Positions 1-11,177 are shown, counted from the first letter of the stretch. The stretch is DNA of 64,000 bases from Mesostigma viride (GCA_009746045.1 RPFO01000027.1:5114146-5178145); one strand, 5' to 3'. The notes: generated from the letters alone by a model not told the origin. Made by a program: numbers and translations.

Positions 1-327
1 GTGAGGACCTGCTGGAGGGGTGAGCCAAGGTTGCAGAAGGGGCAGGGGCCTGGTTCACAACAAAAGAAGGTTCATCACTAAATCTGACTTGGGAAATACG
101 TTGTTCATAGGTAGGTGGGGTAATTGAGGGACGACGGCGACACCCAGCAACAGGAGAAGGAGGTGAGGTACGCAGAATACCTTGAGGGGTGAGATGGTGT
201 ACCGTTTCCAAGGAGTCCCGTCGGTTACCACGAGTATTGTTATTGTTTAGTGTTATTAGTATTATTATTATTATTATTATTGGTAGGTATAGGCGGACAT
301 ATCTCCACCCACTGGATCCATCTTTAA

Positions 328-804
328 TTACGTAAAGGAATAGGAATCTAGAAGAAAGCAACAAAGGAAAAAGGAAAAACCTTGAAGGTATGCAGCAGGA
401 ACAAAATTAAAATCAATCCTTTTTAACAACAGTAATGGATAGGAACCAAACTCCAAAGTGAGAGGAGTATCTGAAGCAGATGCAGATGCAGCCCGTTTAG
501 GGGGAGAAGAAGGAGGGGTAGCAAAGACTAGAGCTTCTACTGGAGGACGACCATGAGGAATAGGGCGTACATGAAGGCCTAAATCTGTTTGGCTATGATC
601 TATAAGGAACTGCTGAGCTTCTTCGAAGGACATAAATTTCTTGTACCTAATTACGTTGTATACACGATTCTGAACGATCTTCCTAGCGTCGGACCAAGAA
701 AGGAAAATGGAGGACCATTGAGGCGTAATCACTACGTAATATTTAGCTAGACTATTATCGCTAGAAGAATGGGAAGGAGCAGTAAAAGATCGCCGTTGGC
801 TCAT
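328..804 (-). CDS. Hybrid-binding (viroplasmin-like) ORF, element B copy
   Basis: The ATG at 804 opens the same protein as at 11177, with YYVV, SW-D-R-IVQNR and YKKF-x-x-FEEAQQFL all present. It is about 90% identical over the first 120 residues, then reads into an unrelated hydrophobic tail, apparently after a small indel near 440. Upstream AAG|GTGCGT and downstream CTTTCTTCTAG look like splice sites, as in element A. Confidence 0.65.
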   Translation of the reverse strand: MSQRRSFTAPSHSSSDNSLAKYYVVITPQWSSIFLSWSDARKIVQNRVYNVIRYKKFMSFEEAQQFLIDHSQTDLGLHVRPIPHGRPPVEALVFATPPSSPPKRAASASASDTPLTLEFGSYPLLLLKRIDFNFVPAAYLQGFSFFLCCFLLDSYSFT

Positions 805-1210
805 GGTAACGCACCTTGTTGTTCTTGAGTAGTCACGATAGGAGTGGAAGGGGTAGGAGTCGACTTAGCTGGGTTATCTGGATCACCGAAATGACGAGGG
901 CGGCAATGGTCCAGCGCTCGTAGTCCTAAAGTCAGCGACCCAGTGACTTTCTGCGAGTGCGGCCGTCTAATGTACAGCAGCACGAAGGAAAAGGTGGAAC
1001 CTACCCAGACGCTAATCGTCTCACTAACACCGAACCGAAAACATCACCTATCTACGACAGTGAACCACTTTTCTAAGGAAAACAAGACGAGGAAAAGGAA
1101 CTATCTAGAAAAGGATTTTCCGCTTCGAGCAGGTCTATCTTCTAGGCAGGGCGTGTCCTGAATCAGGCAGCACTACCCCCCCAGCTCGCAGGCGACCCGC
1201 CCATTACCTG

Positions 1211-1471
1211 TCAAGTAGGTGTCGTCTTCATTTCCCAGCCGCGGAAGGGTTGATTCAATGACGTATGTTGCAAAGGATCGTCGTCTCGCTCTCTATCTAA
1301 ACTACCTCCGAGTCCATTGTTACGCCGCAAGCCTCGGCCGCCACCTCTACCTCTACCTGTCCTGATACTACCTAAACTAGTGAGGCCGCTTCTATTTACA
1401 CCCCTAGCGAAAGACGACCGAGACGAACCAGATCTCAATGCATTTACATATGTACTACTGTAATATGCCAT
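1211..1471 (-). CDS. Arg/Gly-rich LTR/leader small ORF, element B copy
   Basis: 86 residues from the ATG at 1471. It aligns over its whole length with the ORF at 11862-11560: MAYYS-TYVNALRS start, S-FARG, LTSLGSIR, an RGRGGGR run, RRNNG at the primer-binding site and ERDD-PL-HT after it. The many silent differences between the two copies suggest past selection on the protein. Confidence 0.55.
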   Translation of the reverse strand: MAYYSSTYVNALRSGSSRSSFARGVNRSGLTSLGSIRTGRGRGGGRGLRRNNGLGGSLDRERDDDPLQHTSLNQPFRGWEMKTTPT

Positions 1472-1493
1472 AGGCCATTTAATCAAACCCGTT

Positions 1494-2064
1494 TGTTACG
1501 CCGCGGATATCTACCTCCACCTCTACCTCTAATGGGCCTGATACTACCTAAACTGGTCAGGCCTCCTCTACTTAACCCTCTGGCGAAAGACGAACGTGAC
1601 GGAGCTGATCTCAATGCATTAACGTAAGTGTTACTATAATACGCCATACAACCATTTATCAAAACCCGTTTACTCCAGGAATAGAGGAAGGAAACACAAC
1701 TACACTGCCGTGACCCAAGCCTAAATGTGTCAATTCACTTAACACACGCCGAGTGCACACACAAGGGTAGAACGCGCATAAATGGTCACCAACGGTCCAA
1801 CACGCTCGGGCCGACATGGCCCTCGCCTACAGTGCACGCTGGTCCACTAAATCTACTGATGCACGCTGGTCCACTACATTCTACCACAGGATCAGGACCA
1901 CTAGTAAAGTACGCGGCGCGGCGCCCAACGGCACCCAATGTACCACAGTACTGTTACGAGGACAATAATGTCCCGGTAGGAGCCTAAACGTAAACCTAGG
2001 GACAACCGAGGCAAAGGACCTAATTTACGTCCGTAACTACAACGAATTGTTACGCGACGTAACA
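1494..2064 (-). repeat. Element A 3' LTR
   Basis: 571 bp, preceded on the - strand by a polypurine tract and followed by the target duplication CCGTT. It carries a second copy of the start of the Arg-Gly-rich ORF (ATG at 1647) that stops just after the LTR end. Confidence 0.85.
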
Positions 2065-2076
2065 CCTCCCCCCCAC
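2065..2076 (-). promoter_or_regulatory. Polypurine tract of element A
   Basis: On the - strand GTGGGGGGGAGG lies immediately before the 3' LTR start TGTTACG. An equivalent tract precedes the LTR of element C at 20442-20451. Confidence 0.75.
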
Positions 2077-2418
2077 AAAGGTAGGGAGCCCTCTCCCTAC
2101 GACAGGGAGGAAACAAGGGGTAGGAAAACCTAATGCACCCAGCACACCAACACATCGAGCCATCCAGATACAAAGCACCAATAGTTCACACGGTCTCCAC
2201 CACCACGCCGGGGTGTAGGGTTAGCCAGCACCAAGCCTGGTGGTAGGTTCCCCTAACTGCCTGGAACGGAGTCCTGCCGGGGGGGACGGCACTGGGCAGG
2301 ACACACAGAGTAAACACATCAGCACCAAGGACCAAGAACAGCCAACCAACTGGCCAGAAATATGAGGGCGACTCTACATACCGGAGGGACAACACCCTCA
2401 GGTCGGGCCTAAGGCCCT

Positions 2419-4712
2419 CTATCTAATGGCCATCCGTCTGGTAGGTACCACGGGAGGCCAGCAGGACTCCAGGTAGGCCTGGTAATGGGCCACATCCTCA
2501 ACATTGTCATGCCTATCTACGGTGAGGAAAACATCGGCCCACACGCCGTCAGGAAAAAGGCCCAGAAAGGCCCAGTAATACCTATGCTGAGTAAGAACGA
2601 CCTGGCCCGGGCCCAGTCCAGGAAACCACAGGCAAAGAGGCGAAGGAAAGGCTCTACCGCGATCAGGCAGAGGCCCAGGAGGAGGCGATGATACCGGATC
2701 CGAGGGCGCAACCCGTCGGGAAAAACAGTCACCAGGGGCTCCACGTTGGACGGCCACAACCGGATGTGCCGAATCTCACGGGACGCCACCGACGCGTACA
2801 CTGGCGCGACCCGAATGTCTCTAGGTAGTCGCTGGCCCGAGGAGGAGGGTGACCGCGGGAGTCTAGACCCTGGCCCGGGAGGGGCGCCGGACGCCGGGCA
2901 TCCCACTCGAGGATGGGCTGGAGGACCGTGGTGTACGTAACACCCGGCACCGCAGGAAACTCTACCGTAAGGGCATCCGAAGCCATAATGCCCAGAGGCG
3001 GAGGGTAAGCCCACTGGAACCCACCGTAGGTGTCCAAGTCGTTGTGGCGCCTAGCCCAGCGATACAGAACGCGCCGAACCAGGATCTCACCCTGGAACAC
3101 AGGATCAGCTAAAATAACCATGTCGAAAGGAGGCCGATCAGTCTCAATGGGTAGGCCACGATCCCGAGGCGCCCGACACACCTGGGAAAACCCGTAGGAC
3201 ATGGGCGAGATGGCAAGCTCGGCGGAGGCGCGCGGCAGGTCACACTGGCGGCAGGCGAGTGCGGACATACCACATCCAGGCACGGGCGTGTCGCGCGACT
3301 CCGGCGTCGCATGCACCACAGAAGGAGCCCTGTCCCGATCACCCTGGGACAACTCCCGGAGGGAGTCGGAAGCGCGGGTAGCGCGAGGATCCTGGCCGGT
3401 GGACCGAACAACCGCAGCCAAGGACAGAGAGGCCGAAGGGGCAGGGGCCGAAGCAGGGGCAGGAGCCGACACCGACGCAGGTGACACTGGTACAGCAGAC
3501 GGTCGCGCCGGACCCGAAGCCAGAGGGGGCCGTGACGGACCCGCCACCGAAGCTGGCGCGCCGGTCTCGGTGGCCGGTGCACCCTCAGGCCACATGTTAA
3601 AAATGGGGCCCGTAGGGACAGGCAGTCCTGCATAAGATTGACTACCATCCAGGCTCCAGTCAGGAACCGGGATCCTCTGCGGGGGACCACCCTCCCAAAG
3701 CCTGGGCAGTCCGCTAGTGTCGCCAAAGAAGCCCCGCGACGGCTGCGACTGAGCTGGTGGAGGCTCGGAAGCAGCGACAGCGGGCGCGGTCACAGGGGCA
3801 GGGGACTCGCGCGTAGGCGCAGGTACAGCGGTCACAGGCGCAGAGGCAGCAGGAGTCGCAGCAGCCGCCGGAACCACAGCGACCGCGGGCGCCAGCGGGG
3901 GCGCGGGCGAAGCCGTAGTCGCCGGGGCAACAGAAGGGGTAGGAGGCGCGGATCCAGCTGGCGTAGCCGGGACCTGCGCCTGGGCCGCCAGGAAGGCCCC
4001 AAACGCCGTGGTCAGGGACTGGATCTGAGCCTGCATAGCCGAGACCGTCGCCGAAAGAGGATCAGGCAAACCCGAAGGGGTAGGCTCCACTGCAACACCC
4101 CGGGTCGACCGAGGGGACGACGGGACCGGAGAGGGAGGAACAGACGCCGAGGAGGCGGACGCAGCGCTCGAGGCAGAATAATCTGGAGTATAATGTACCT
4201 CGGCTGGGGCGCCCGAAGGGGCAGGACCATCAACCGCTAGTCCCGCCGCCTGATCAGCTATCTCCATGAATTCTACGGCCCGTAAAAGGTCGCAGGGGTT
4301 CTCATCTACCTCAGCATCACCCTCAGCCGGAAGCCAAGGAAACACCTCCCGTAGGCAGGTACGGCCCACAGGGGTAGAGAGGTAGGAGAACACACGGCAC
4401 ACCGGAGAACCGCATCTATCTGTTCCAAGGCGGGACAGCGGAACCACACCCCAACAAACAGTGTCCGGCATCGTCGAACCCGTGCAGGACAAGCTGGTGC
4501 GGCTCATTAGGGGAAGGACCATACCACGTGACCCCGAAGAGGGCCGCCCTGACTAAGCTCGCATGTTGGGCCTGAAGGGCCGGCTGCACAACGCCACCCC
4601 GGTAACATGATCGCGACACCCAGCGGCCCGGAAGGGCCTCGAAATACAGCTCAGGGTCCGGTAGGGGCAGGGACGGCAGCGGGCTCTCAGCCGGAGGGGT
4701 AGGCTCTGTCAT
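2419..4712 (-). CDS. ORF3 of element A: extra protein downstream of integrase, frame-broken
   Basis: It starts at the ATG at 4712 (MTEPTPPAESP), just after integrase. It passes through three offset open stretches (4712-4416, 4522-2729, then 3014-2517 and 2757-2419), so it contains several small indels. The middle is a long Pro/Ala/Ser-rich region with a short heptad-like segment (SAMQAQIQSLTTAFGAFLAAQ near 4040). The C-terminal part has ordered-looking segments, the last being a WAFLGLF-D-VW-DVFLTVDRHDN stretch. That last segment is also kept in the decayed element C (21033-20848), which supports ORF3 as a family gene. No signal peptide or membrane span is seen, so it is in the env position but does not look like an envelope protein. 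Function unknown. Confidence 0.65.
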
Positions 4713-4788
4713 GACGGCTGCGGAGGGGAGGGGACAACCAACCACCCGTCGACAGCAGACATAACATAAGAGAGGAGAAGGCCTACGA

Positions 4789-6383
4789 CTAGAGCTTGTG
4801 CAGGGTTTTATATTCCTGCAGCAGGCGACTACACCCATCTAGCTCACTCTCCGTATACCAAACCTTATCTACTTCACTACGAGCATACATCCACTTCACT
4901 TTATACTGACGCTGGGTACCGCGGCCCTTTTTGATATCTCGATGGGCCACGATGCTTTCTACTTCGTCTTCTACTTCCCCAGTGTCAGGATTATGCTCTA
5001 AAGGGGCAGGCGCTAACTCCCTGCCAGCGAACGTACTAGGGTGGTACAGTTTAAGCTGGCTCCTATGGAAGGTGTTTGAATGCGTTTGCCAAGAGGTAGG
5101 GATATCGACTTTATACAAGAAATTTCCTACCCTAGACAACACATGGAAGGGTCCTAAGAAGGCAGGCCTAAGTTTGACCTTCAGTTCTGCTTCAAACTTA
5201 TGAGCAAAACGGCCAACACGGGGGCCTTCTACTAATACTAGATCTCCTACTTCTATCTCAGGTGCTCGTCTATCTAAGGAGGCACGCAACCTAGCAAGGT
5301 ACTTAGCCTGAGCTTTTTGGTACCCTGAGATCGCGTGGTCATGAGCAGTTTTCATTCTATCTAGTAAGGACTGTACACCTTCTACAGTATCTCGGGACAC
5401 ATCATCCTTGTCCCGTAGAGGACTAGCTAAGAGAGAGGTAGGGGTAAGGGGCTGTCTCCCAGTATCTAAGAAGAAGGGCGTATATCCATGCGCAGCTTGG
5501 GGACAATTGTTGAGGGAGAACTCTACCAAACATAAATAATCCTCCCAATCACTACCCGAGCCATTAACATAGTGCCTAAGCGCTTCTTCTACTACTCTAT
5601 TAAGACGCTCTACTAAATGAGAGGAGGAGGAGTGGTAGGCAGTACCGTAGGTAACCTTGGTACCGATGGCAGCGAAAAACTGCTGCCAAAAATCTGAGGT
5701 AAATAATTTATCCTTATCACTAATAAACTGCCTACTCAATCCATGATATCTATATACATTATTGAGGTATAGGCGTGCGCAATCACGTGCGGTGAGTTCT
5801 AAAGGACACGGCACAAGATGGCACATACGAGTAAAACGATCTATGAACACAAGGATTTGGGCATTGCCCCTATCATTCTTTCTAAAAGGTCCTACAAAAT
5901 CCATCATGATAGAATCCCAAGGCATGATAGGGTCAGGCAAGGTCCTAGGTTCTGCTATCTGTCCTACATTATTGGGTTTCATTTCCTGGCAAGATTGACA
6001 AGTTCTAACATACTCATCCACATCCTTATAAAGGGAAGGCCAGTAATAAGAGCGGGCTACTAGGTCCCGTACCCGTTTACCACCCTGATGAGCAGCTAAG
6101 TCATGCAACTCAAAGAGCAAGGAGGAGCGACAGATAGGAGGGACATACAGGCGCCATTGAGGGGGAGAATCTGCTATCTGCACATATAAAAACCCACCTA
6201 CAAATTTACAAGGGTGCTTGCCTAATTGTTGGGGATGTGCAGCAATGGCAGCTAATGCTTCCGGCTCAGTGGCCGTAAATCTACTAATAAGGCGTTCAAG
6301 ATCAGAGGTAGGCATCGCTACAGAAGTATCCAGAACAGGTTTAAAGAGATCTCCTACCGCCTTGCCGAAGAGAAGGGGAGGTC
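4789..6383 (-). CDS. Integrase with C-terminal chromodomain (element A)
   Basis: Continuation of pol after the single-base break near 6388. Zinc-binding HHCC region (H-x4-H ... C-x2-C: HDLAAHQ, CQSCQEMK) near 6100-5960; catalytic Asp in MDFVGPF, Asp in ISDKDKLF and Glu in HLVERLNR. After the barrel-like region, residues in EVESIVAHRDIKKG, YKVKW and W-TESEL form a chromodomain near 4990-4830. Chromodomains in this class steer integration to chromatin marks. The ATG at 6315 is internal and probably not a start. Stop at 4789. Confidence 0.9.
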
Positions 6384-8945
6384 CTAGGGGACTACGTTTT
6401 CATAAGACTTTCCTGACCTAGTCGCTATATGGCTAAGCGGTATAGAAATTTTATTTTTCCCCTCCCCCCCCACCGAGGCCACAGGAAGGGCCTCACACGG
6501 GAGAGAGAGTCCTACGTGAGAAAGGAGATCAGGCATGCGAACAGCTGTATGAAAGAGGTAGGCATAGGAATCATCATCAGGTAGTTCACCATAAGGGGTT
6601 ACACCCATAGTAGTAGGAACTAGAGTAGTATTGAGAACATCAAGGTCCTCGAAGAAGGAATAGTCTGCACGACGAGAGAGTGCATCTGGTACTATGTTAT
6701 CTACACCCTTGACATACTGAAGTTTAAAAGGGGAAAACTGTGCTAAAAATTCCATCCAGCGCGCTTGCCGAGGGGTAAGGTTGGGTTGGGAGAGAAGATG
6801 GGTAAGGGGACGATGATCCGTTTGGATAACTAACCTATAAGGATCTAGCTCACAGGGTTCATTCAGGCAGACATCAAATTGAGCACCTTTAAGGAAGTGC
6901 TGCCACGCGTGGCAACAATACACCACAGCTAAGAGTTCCTGCTGGTGGACGGGATAGTTACGCTCCGCAGGGAGCATTGTCCTAGAGATATACTCAATTG
7001 GCTGTAAGCCCTGACCCTGATCCTGGAGAAGGACACCACCTATAGCTACTTTACTAGCATCTGTAGCCACAACAAAGGGTTTAGTAGTATCCGGTAGGAT
7101 GAGTACAGGAGGGGAAAGGAGTAGGGATTTTAGGCACTGAAAAGCCGACTGACACTCACTACTCCAAACAAAGGGGATATCCTTCTTTAATAAATGATTA
7201 ATAGGGGCTGCTATAGTTGCGAAACGCGGGATAAAACGCCTATAGTAAGAAGCAATTCCTAGGAAACTACGTACACCTTTAACGTCGGTAGGAGTAGGCC
7301 ATTCCTGAATTGACTTAGTTTTATCCGGGTCGGTAGCGACCCCGGCATCTGACAGAACGTGCCCTAAAAATGGGACACTCCTACCCGAACGCACTTTAGC
7401 ACGGCGCGCCCACAAAGAATTTTCAGCCATTATTTCTAATACTTTCTTTAAATCACGTAGGTGCGTTTCAAAATCAGGAGAGTAAATAAGAATATCATCT
7501 AAGTAAGCTTGAGCACAAGAACGGTCATGCTCAGATAAAGAAACAGAGGAGAAGGAGGGATCCTTTAGATCAGAGGACACCTGAGGAAGATGAGAATTTC
7601 CCATAACAGGTCTAAGCACTTCATTCATTAACATTTGAAAAGAGGCAGGCGAGTTACAGAGTCCCATAGCCGCTACTCTAAACTGGTAATGACCAAAAGG
7701 GGTAGCAAAGGCGGTTTTATGGCAATCCTCAGGAGCTATCCGCAACTGCCAAAAACCATCCGCACAATCCAGTACTGTGAAACAAGTGGAACCTTTAACC
7801 TTATTAAATATATCATCAATACGAGGTAGAGGGTATTTAGATTTCACAGTAATATCATTCAACTTCCTATAATCAGTAACTAGGCGAAACTTGCCATTTG
7901 GCTTAGGAACTAACAGGACACCAGCTGAGTAGGGGGAGTTACTAGGCTCTATCAATCCTGCTTCTAATAATGACACTAAAATCTGTTTTAGTTCCTTTAA
8001 CTCGGTAGGGCCCATTCTATACATCGGAGAGTGCGTAGGAACTGCACCGTCCTTGATAACTACACGGTGTAAAACAGAACGAGGAGGAGGATAAGAAGGA
8101 GTCTTTTCTTCAAATACTTTTGAGGAATCTATCACAGCCATGTATCTTACTATTTCATTTTCAGTAAATCCTACTCCTATTGTATCCACTGTATTTACAT
8201 CTATATCCACACTATTATTAGTGATAGGTATCTCTTGTACTTCTAACTGAAGGAACATACATAATAGGTATCCATTTTGCTTTAATTCAGAACGTAATTC
8301 GTCATTTGACATTAATACTTCAGGTATAGGTCTTACAGGAGGATCAACAGGTGTAGGAGGAGTAATATCTACCAAGGATAAATTTTCCAATCTATAATGA
8401 CGTTCAGGTACCCAGTAAGAGCTATCTGGAAACCAAATGACCATGGTATCATAATTAATAGTAATCTTATTATCCTGGTGCCAATCTAATCCTAGTAATA
8501 CATCAGCGGTAGTGATAGGGCCTATAGTGGCCGTCAGGTTGACAGTACGTCCTTGTATAACCATGGGAAGGGACACCGTACCCGGGGAATGACTGGTGCG
8601 ACCATCAGCATAATGAACAGTAACGGGTTTGGTGTGAGGGGTAGGGACTAGTCCTAAACGCCTAACTAGGGCCTCGCTCACAAAGGAGCTAGCCGCACCG
8701 CTATCTACCAACACAGAGACATTCAAGAGTTCATCAGCATGCAAGAAGGGGTCTACAACAGTGTGAGGGACGGTTAAACCACCATTCAAGAACATAAGAG
8801 GACGCACACGTAGTGGTAGGGAAGATTCAGCTCCTACAGAGGTTATAAAAACAGGCAGGCAAAAATTTTTATCTGGGGTACTATCTAAGGACCTGTCCAG
8901 GTTACCCCCGGCTGACAGGCCTACTGTTCCCCCTCCCCCCCCAAA
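6384..8945 (-). CDS. Pol of element A: protease, reverse transcriptase, RNase H
   Basis: Open from the G-run near 8940 to TAG at 6384; no ATG is required if it is made by frameshifting. In order: aspartic protease with DSGA near 8705, RT with the VLLVPKPNGKFR and YPLPRID motifs, LDCADGFWQ, then YLDD at 7494-7505, and RNase H with TDAS, TDHRPL and PDALSRR. An extra segment of about 30 residues (LPQVSSDLKDP...) separates the NSPASFQ motif from YLDD, longer than in typical Ty3 RTs; element P has a matching insert. The frame is lost at a C/G run near 6388-6391 and continues one base shifted into integrase. Confidence 0.9.
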   Translation of the reverse strand, partial: FGGGGGTVGLSAGGNLDRSLDSTPDKNFCLPVFITSVGAESSLPLRVRPLMFLNGGLTVPHTVVDPFLHADELLNVSVLVDSGAASSFVSEALVRRLGLVPTPHTKPVTVHYADGRTSHSPGTVSLPMVIQGRTVNLTATIGPITTADVLLGLDWHQDNKITINYDTMVIWFPDSSYWVPERHYRLENLSLVDITPPTPVDPPVRPIPEVLMSNDELRSELKQNGYLLCMFLQLEVQEIPITNNSVDIDVNTVDTIGVGFTENEIVRYMAVIDSSKVFEEKTPSYPPPRSVLHRVVIKDGAVPTHSPMYRMGPTELKELKQILVSLLEAGLIEPSNSPYSAGVLLVPKPNGKFRLVTDYRKLNDITVKSKYPLPRIDDIFNKVKGSTCFTVLDCADGFWQLRIAPEDCHKTAFATPFGHYQFRVAAMGLCNSPASFQMLMNEVLRPVMGNSHLPQVSSDLKDPSFSSVSLSEHDRSCAQAYLDDILIYSPDFETHLRDLKKVLEIMAENSLWARRAKVRSGRSVPFLGHVLSDAGVATDPDKTKSIQEWPTPTDVKGVRSFLGIASYYRRFIPRFATIAAPINHLLKKDIPFVWSSECQSAFQCLKSLLLSPPVLILPDTTKPFVVATDASKVAIGGVLLQDQGQGLQPIEYISRTMLPAERNYPVHQQELLAVVYCCHAWQHFLKGAQFDVCLNEPCELDPYRLVIQTDHRPLTHLLSQPNLTPRQARWMEFLAQFSPFKLQYVKGVDNIVPDALSRRADYSFFEDLDVLNTTLVPTTMGVTPYGELPDDDSYAYLFHTAVRMPDLLSHVGLSLPCEALPVASVGGEGKNKISIPLSHIATRSGKSYENVVP

Positions 8946-10661
8946 TCCATAGGAACTAACCCCGAAGAAGACCCTGGCGAAAAAGCCACTGCTGGAGGGT
9001 CACGAGGGAGCGAAGAGGGTGCGGGAGCCTGATTATCATAGGGGAACCCTGGGGATCCTGTCTGCACAGCATTCAGCCTACTAGGGGTAGCTGAAGGGAA
9101 TGCGTCCTGAAGTAGGACGAATAGGAGCACGCTGAGGGGTACGAGGAGGGCGAGCGTCGGGATGAGGGGGAGCACCCGAAAGGAACTTGGGGCACTCACG
9201 TTTAAGATGACCTACTTCCTTACAATGATAGCATGTGATATGAGAGACATCAAGGGCTGAAAGGTCAGTAACACAGATATCTAATTCTTCTACATAGGAG
9301 TTCTCCTCCTCAGGGGTAAGGATAATATTATTAATACGGGAACGGGTAGGAAGAGAAGGGGTGGTGAAGAAATCTGCTACACGCAAGAGATGCTGGCGCA
9401 CATGCTTGAGGGGCAGATCAGTAAAACGGTAGGCAGAGAACTGGCGCTTGACTTCACGTAATAAGGGTCTACTGAGGCCTTGGAGGAAGCGAGCACGTAC
9501 TTCTGCACCCGACAAATCCCTAATTCGTACCATCTGAGCATCAAACTCTTTCATATACTCCTTAAATGATTTAGTACCCTGCTGCAAGGTACCAAAGGCT
9601 AATCTATCCTGCCAATCTGAATCAGGAGGGACTAAATGGTTCTCTAAACGCTTAAACAATTCTGCTACAGAGTTAGGGTAGGCATGAGAGGCCAAAGACT
9701 CACACTGAATGAGGTTAGCAAGCTCAGGAGTAATACAGGTTGTGAGATAGTGAGGAACTAATACAGCATCAGAAAGACGCCATCTATTATGATTCTGCCA
9801 CGACTCCGTGTTCTGGGTAAGCAACATAATAAAGGTGAAAAACTGTTGAGGGGTAGACTTGACATCCAGCTTGGGAAGGTTAGCAAAGAGGGGAAGAGCA
9901 GGGGGCTTAGGGGGATTAGAAGAGTCAGTTTTTCCCATAGGGCCACTATCTTCCACTGCTACATAAGCGGGATAGAAGGAAGGAAGAGGAAAAGTCTTGG
10001 GTAGGGGTCTAGAAGGGGCCACCGTTTCAGGCTGGTGCCCATAAGAGAAGGGGACAGTATATTGCTCACGAAGAGAGGAATAGGCAAAATGATCATAATT
10101 TCTGTCATCTAAGGGCATGGTGCTGAAATCACTATTAACTTCTAAATCAGCCACACGGGTAGGGACCTGGGCTGCCTCATAGGCCGTCTCAGGGTAGGAC
10201 CAGGAAGCAGGTGGGTAAAAGGGAACTGCACTAGGGCGCCCAGAAGGACCGACAGGGGCAGAGGCACGACCCGTGTTAAGAGCAGGCATGGAAGGCACAG
10301 GGTGGGAAGGAGGCCTAAAAACATTGTTAGTTAGTGAGGACCTGCTGGAGGGTTGAGCCAAGGTTGCAGGAGGGGCAGGGGCCTGGTTCAGGGTAAGGGA
10401 AGGGTCATCACTAAATCTGACTTGCATACGTTGACGTTGTTCATAGGTAGGAGGGGTAAGTGAGGGACGACGGCGACCATCAGCAAGAGGAGAAGGAGGT
10501 GAGGCACGAAGATTACCTTGAGGAGTGAGATGGTGCACCGTTTCAAGTGAGTCCCGTCGGTTACCACGATTGTTGTTATGGTTGTTATTATTATTATTAT
10601 TATTACTCATAGTAGGAGTATTGGTAGGTATAGGCGACATGTTACCACCCACTGGATCCAT
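8921..10661 (-). CDS. Gag of element A (capsid and zinc knuckle), one frame break
   Basis: The ATG at 10661 opens a 526-residue frame: an Asn-repeat and Pro/Ser/Arg-rich N-terminus, a capsid-like central region (about residues 240-430, with FITLLTQN- and QGTKSFKEYM-type segments) and one CCHC knuckle (CYHCKEVGHLKREC, near 9237-9196). This frame stops at 9081. A frame offset by one base continues from there to TAG at 8921, ending PMDLGGEGEQ, and probably is the true C-terminus; a small indel near 9085-9130 would explain the switch. Gag packages element RNA into particles. The last codons overlap a run of eight G that is the likely frameshift site into pol. Confidence 0.8.
8935..8945 (-). promoter_or_regulatory. 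Candidate -1 frameshift site between gag and pol (element A)
   Basis: The gag C-terminal frame reads TTG GGG GGG GAG a few codons before TAG (8921-8923). The pol frame is open upstream to the same G-run and lies one base back. A G GGG GGG heptamer could allow the slip. A homopolymer-length error in the assembly would look the same, so this is weaker than the site in element P. Confidence 0.4.
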
Positions 10662-10784
10662 TTTTGTTTAAGTAAATGATCAAAAATCTAACTGAAAGCA
10701 ACAAGGATAAAGGACAAGGCCTAATATAAGGCAAGGAAAGAAAAGGAAAAGATTTTAATGGCTTAAAAGAAGGAACAATTTAAA

Positions 10785-11177
10785 TCAATCCTTTTTAACA
10801 ACAGTAATGGATAGGGAACCGAATTCTAAGGTGAGAGGAGTATCTAAGCTAGATGAGGATGCAGCCCTCTTAGGGGGAGACGAAGGAGGGGTAGCAAAAT
10901 CTAGAGCTTCTACAGGAGGGCGACCATGAGGAGTAGAACGTACGTGTAGGCCTAGATCTGATACGCTATGGTCTATAAGGAATTGTTGAGCTTCCTCGAA
11001 GGTAACAAATTTCTTATACCTAATTACATTATATGTACGATTTTGCACTATCTTCCTAGCATCTGACCAAGAGAGGAAAATGGCTGACCATTGAGGGGTA
11101 ATAACTACGTAATACTTAGCTAAACTATTATCACTAGATGAATGGGAAGGCGCAGTAAAAACACGACGTTGACTCAT
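10785..11177 (-). CDS. Stand-alone RNase H1 hybrid-binding / viroplasmin-like protein (element A)
   Basis: 130 residues from the ATG at 11177. Residues about 22-70 fit the RNase H1 N-terminal hybrid-binding domain (also called the caulimovirus viroplasmin domain): a YYVV strand, then F-x-SW-x-DA-x-x-V, then YKKF-x-x-FEEAQQFL. This fold is known to bind RNA:DNA hybrids or dsRNA, usually as the N-terminus of RNase H1. Here it is a separate small gene between leader and gag, with a Ser/Pro/Ala-rich tail (PPSSPPKRAAS). The same ORF is present in element B (804-328). It is flanked by a donor-like CAG|GTGAGT at 11188 and an acceptor-like pyrimidine-TAG at about 10688, so it may sit in a facultative intron. 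A role in protecting or guiding the reverse-transcription hybrid is inference. Confidence 0.7.
   Translation of the reverse strand: MSQRRVFTAPSHSSSDNSLAKYYVVITPQWSAIFLSWSDARKIVQNRTYNVIRYKKFVTFEEAQQFLIDHSVSDLGLHVRSTPHGRPPVEALDFATPPSSPPKRAASSSSLDTPLTLEFGSLSITVVKKD

Larger units (their letters stand above)
1..1493 (-). mobile_element. Element B: 5' part of a Ty3/gypsy chromovirus (family A), truncated by window edge
   Basis: This is the 5' end of a second element of the same family as element A. On the - strand it reads the end of its 5' LTR (1493 to 1318), a putative primer-binding site (1305-1316, TGGACTCGGAGG), a leader, the hybrid-binding ORF (804-328) and the start of gag (about 310 to 1). 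The beginning of its LTR lies at 12680-12286, so element A has inserted into B's LTR. Sequence from 1 to about 1310 is roughly 10-20% diverged from the matching part of A (about 10337-11700), whereas the two LTRs of A agree far better; this is why the left block is a separate copy and not a longer LTR of A. The gag start here is already frameshifted. The rest of B lies beyond the left edge. Confidence 0.8.

Noticed and set aside
1-2064. The whole left block as one very long LTR of element A
   Set aside because: Only 1494-2064 is nearly identical to 11709-12280; the rest is clearly more diverged and contains gag and leader. The CCGTT duplication shows a second element instead.
3201-4240. + strand frames rich in Arg/Gly over ORF3
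   Set aside because: Complement of the Pro/Ala-rich ORF3 of element A.
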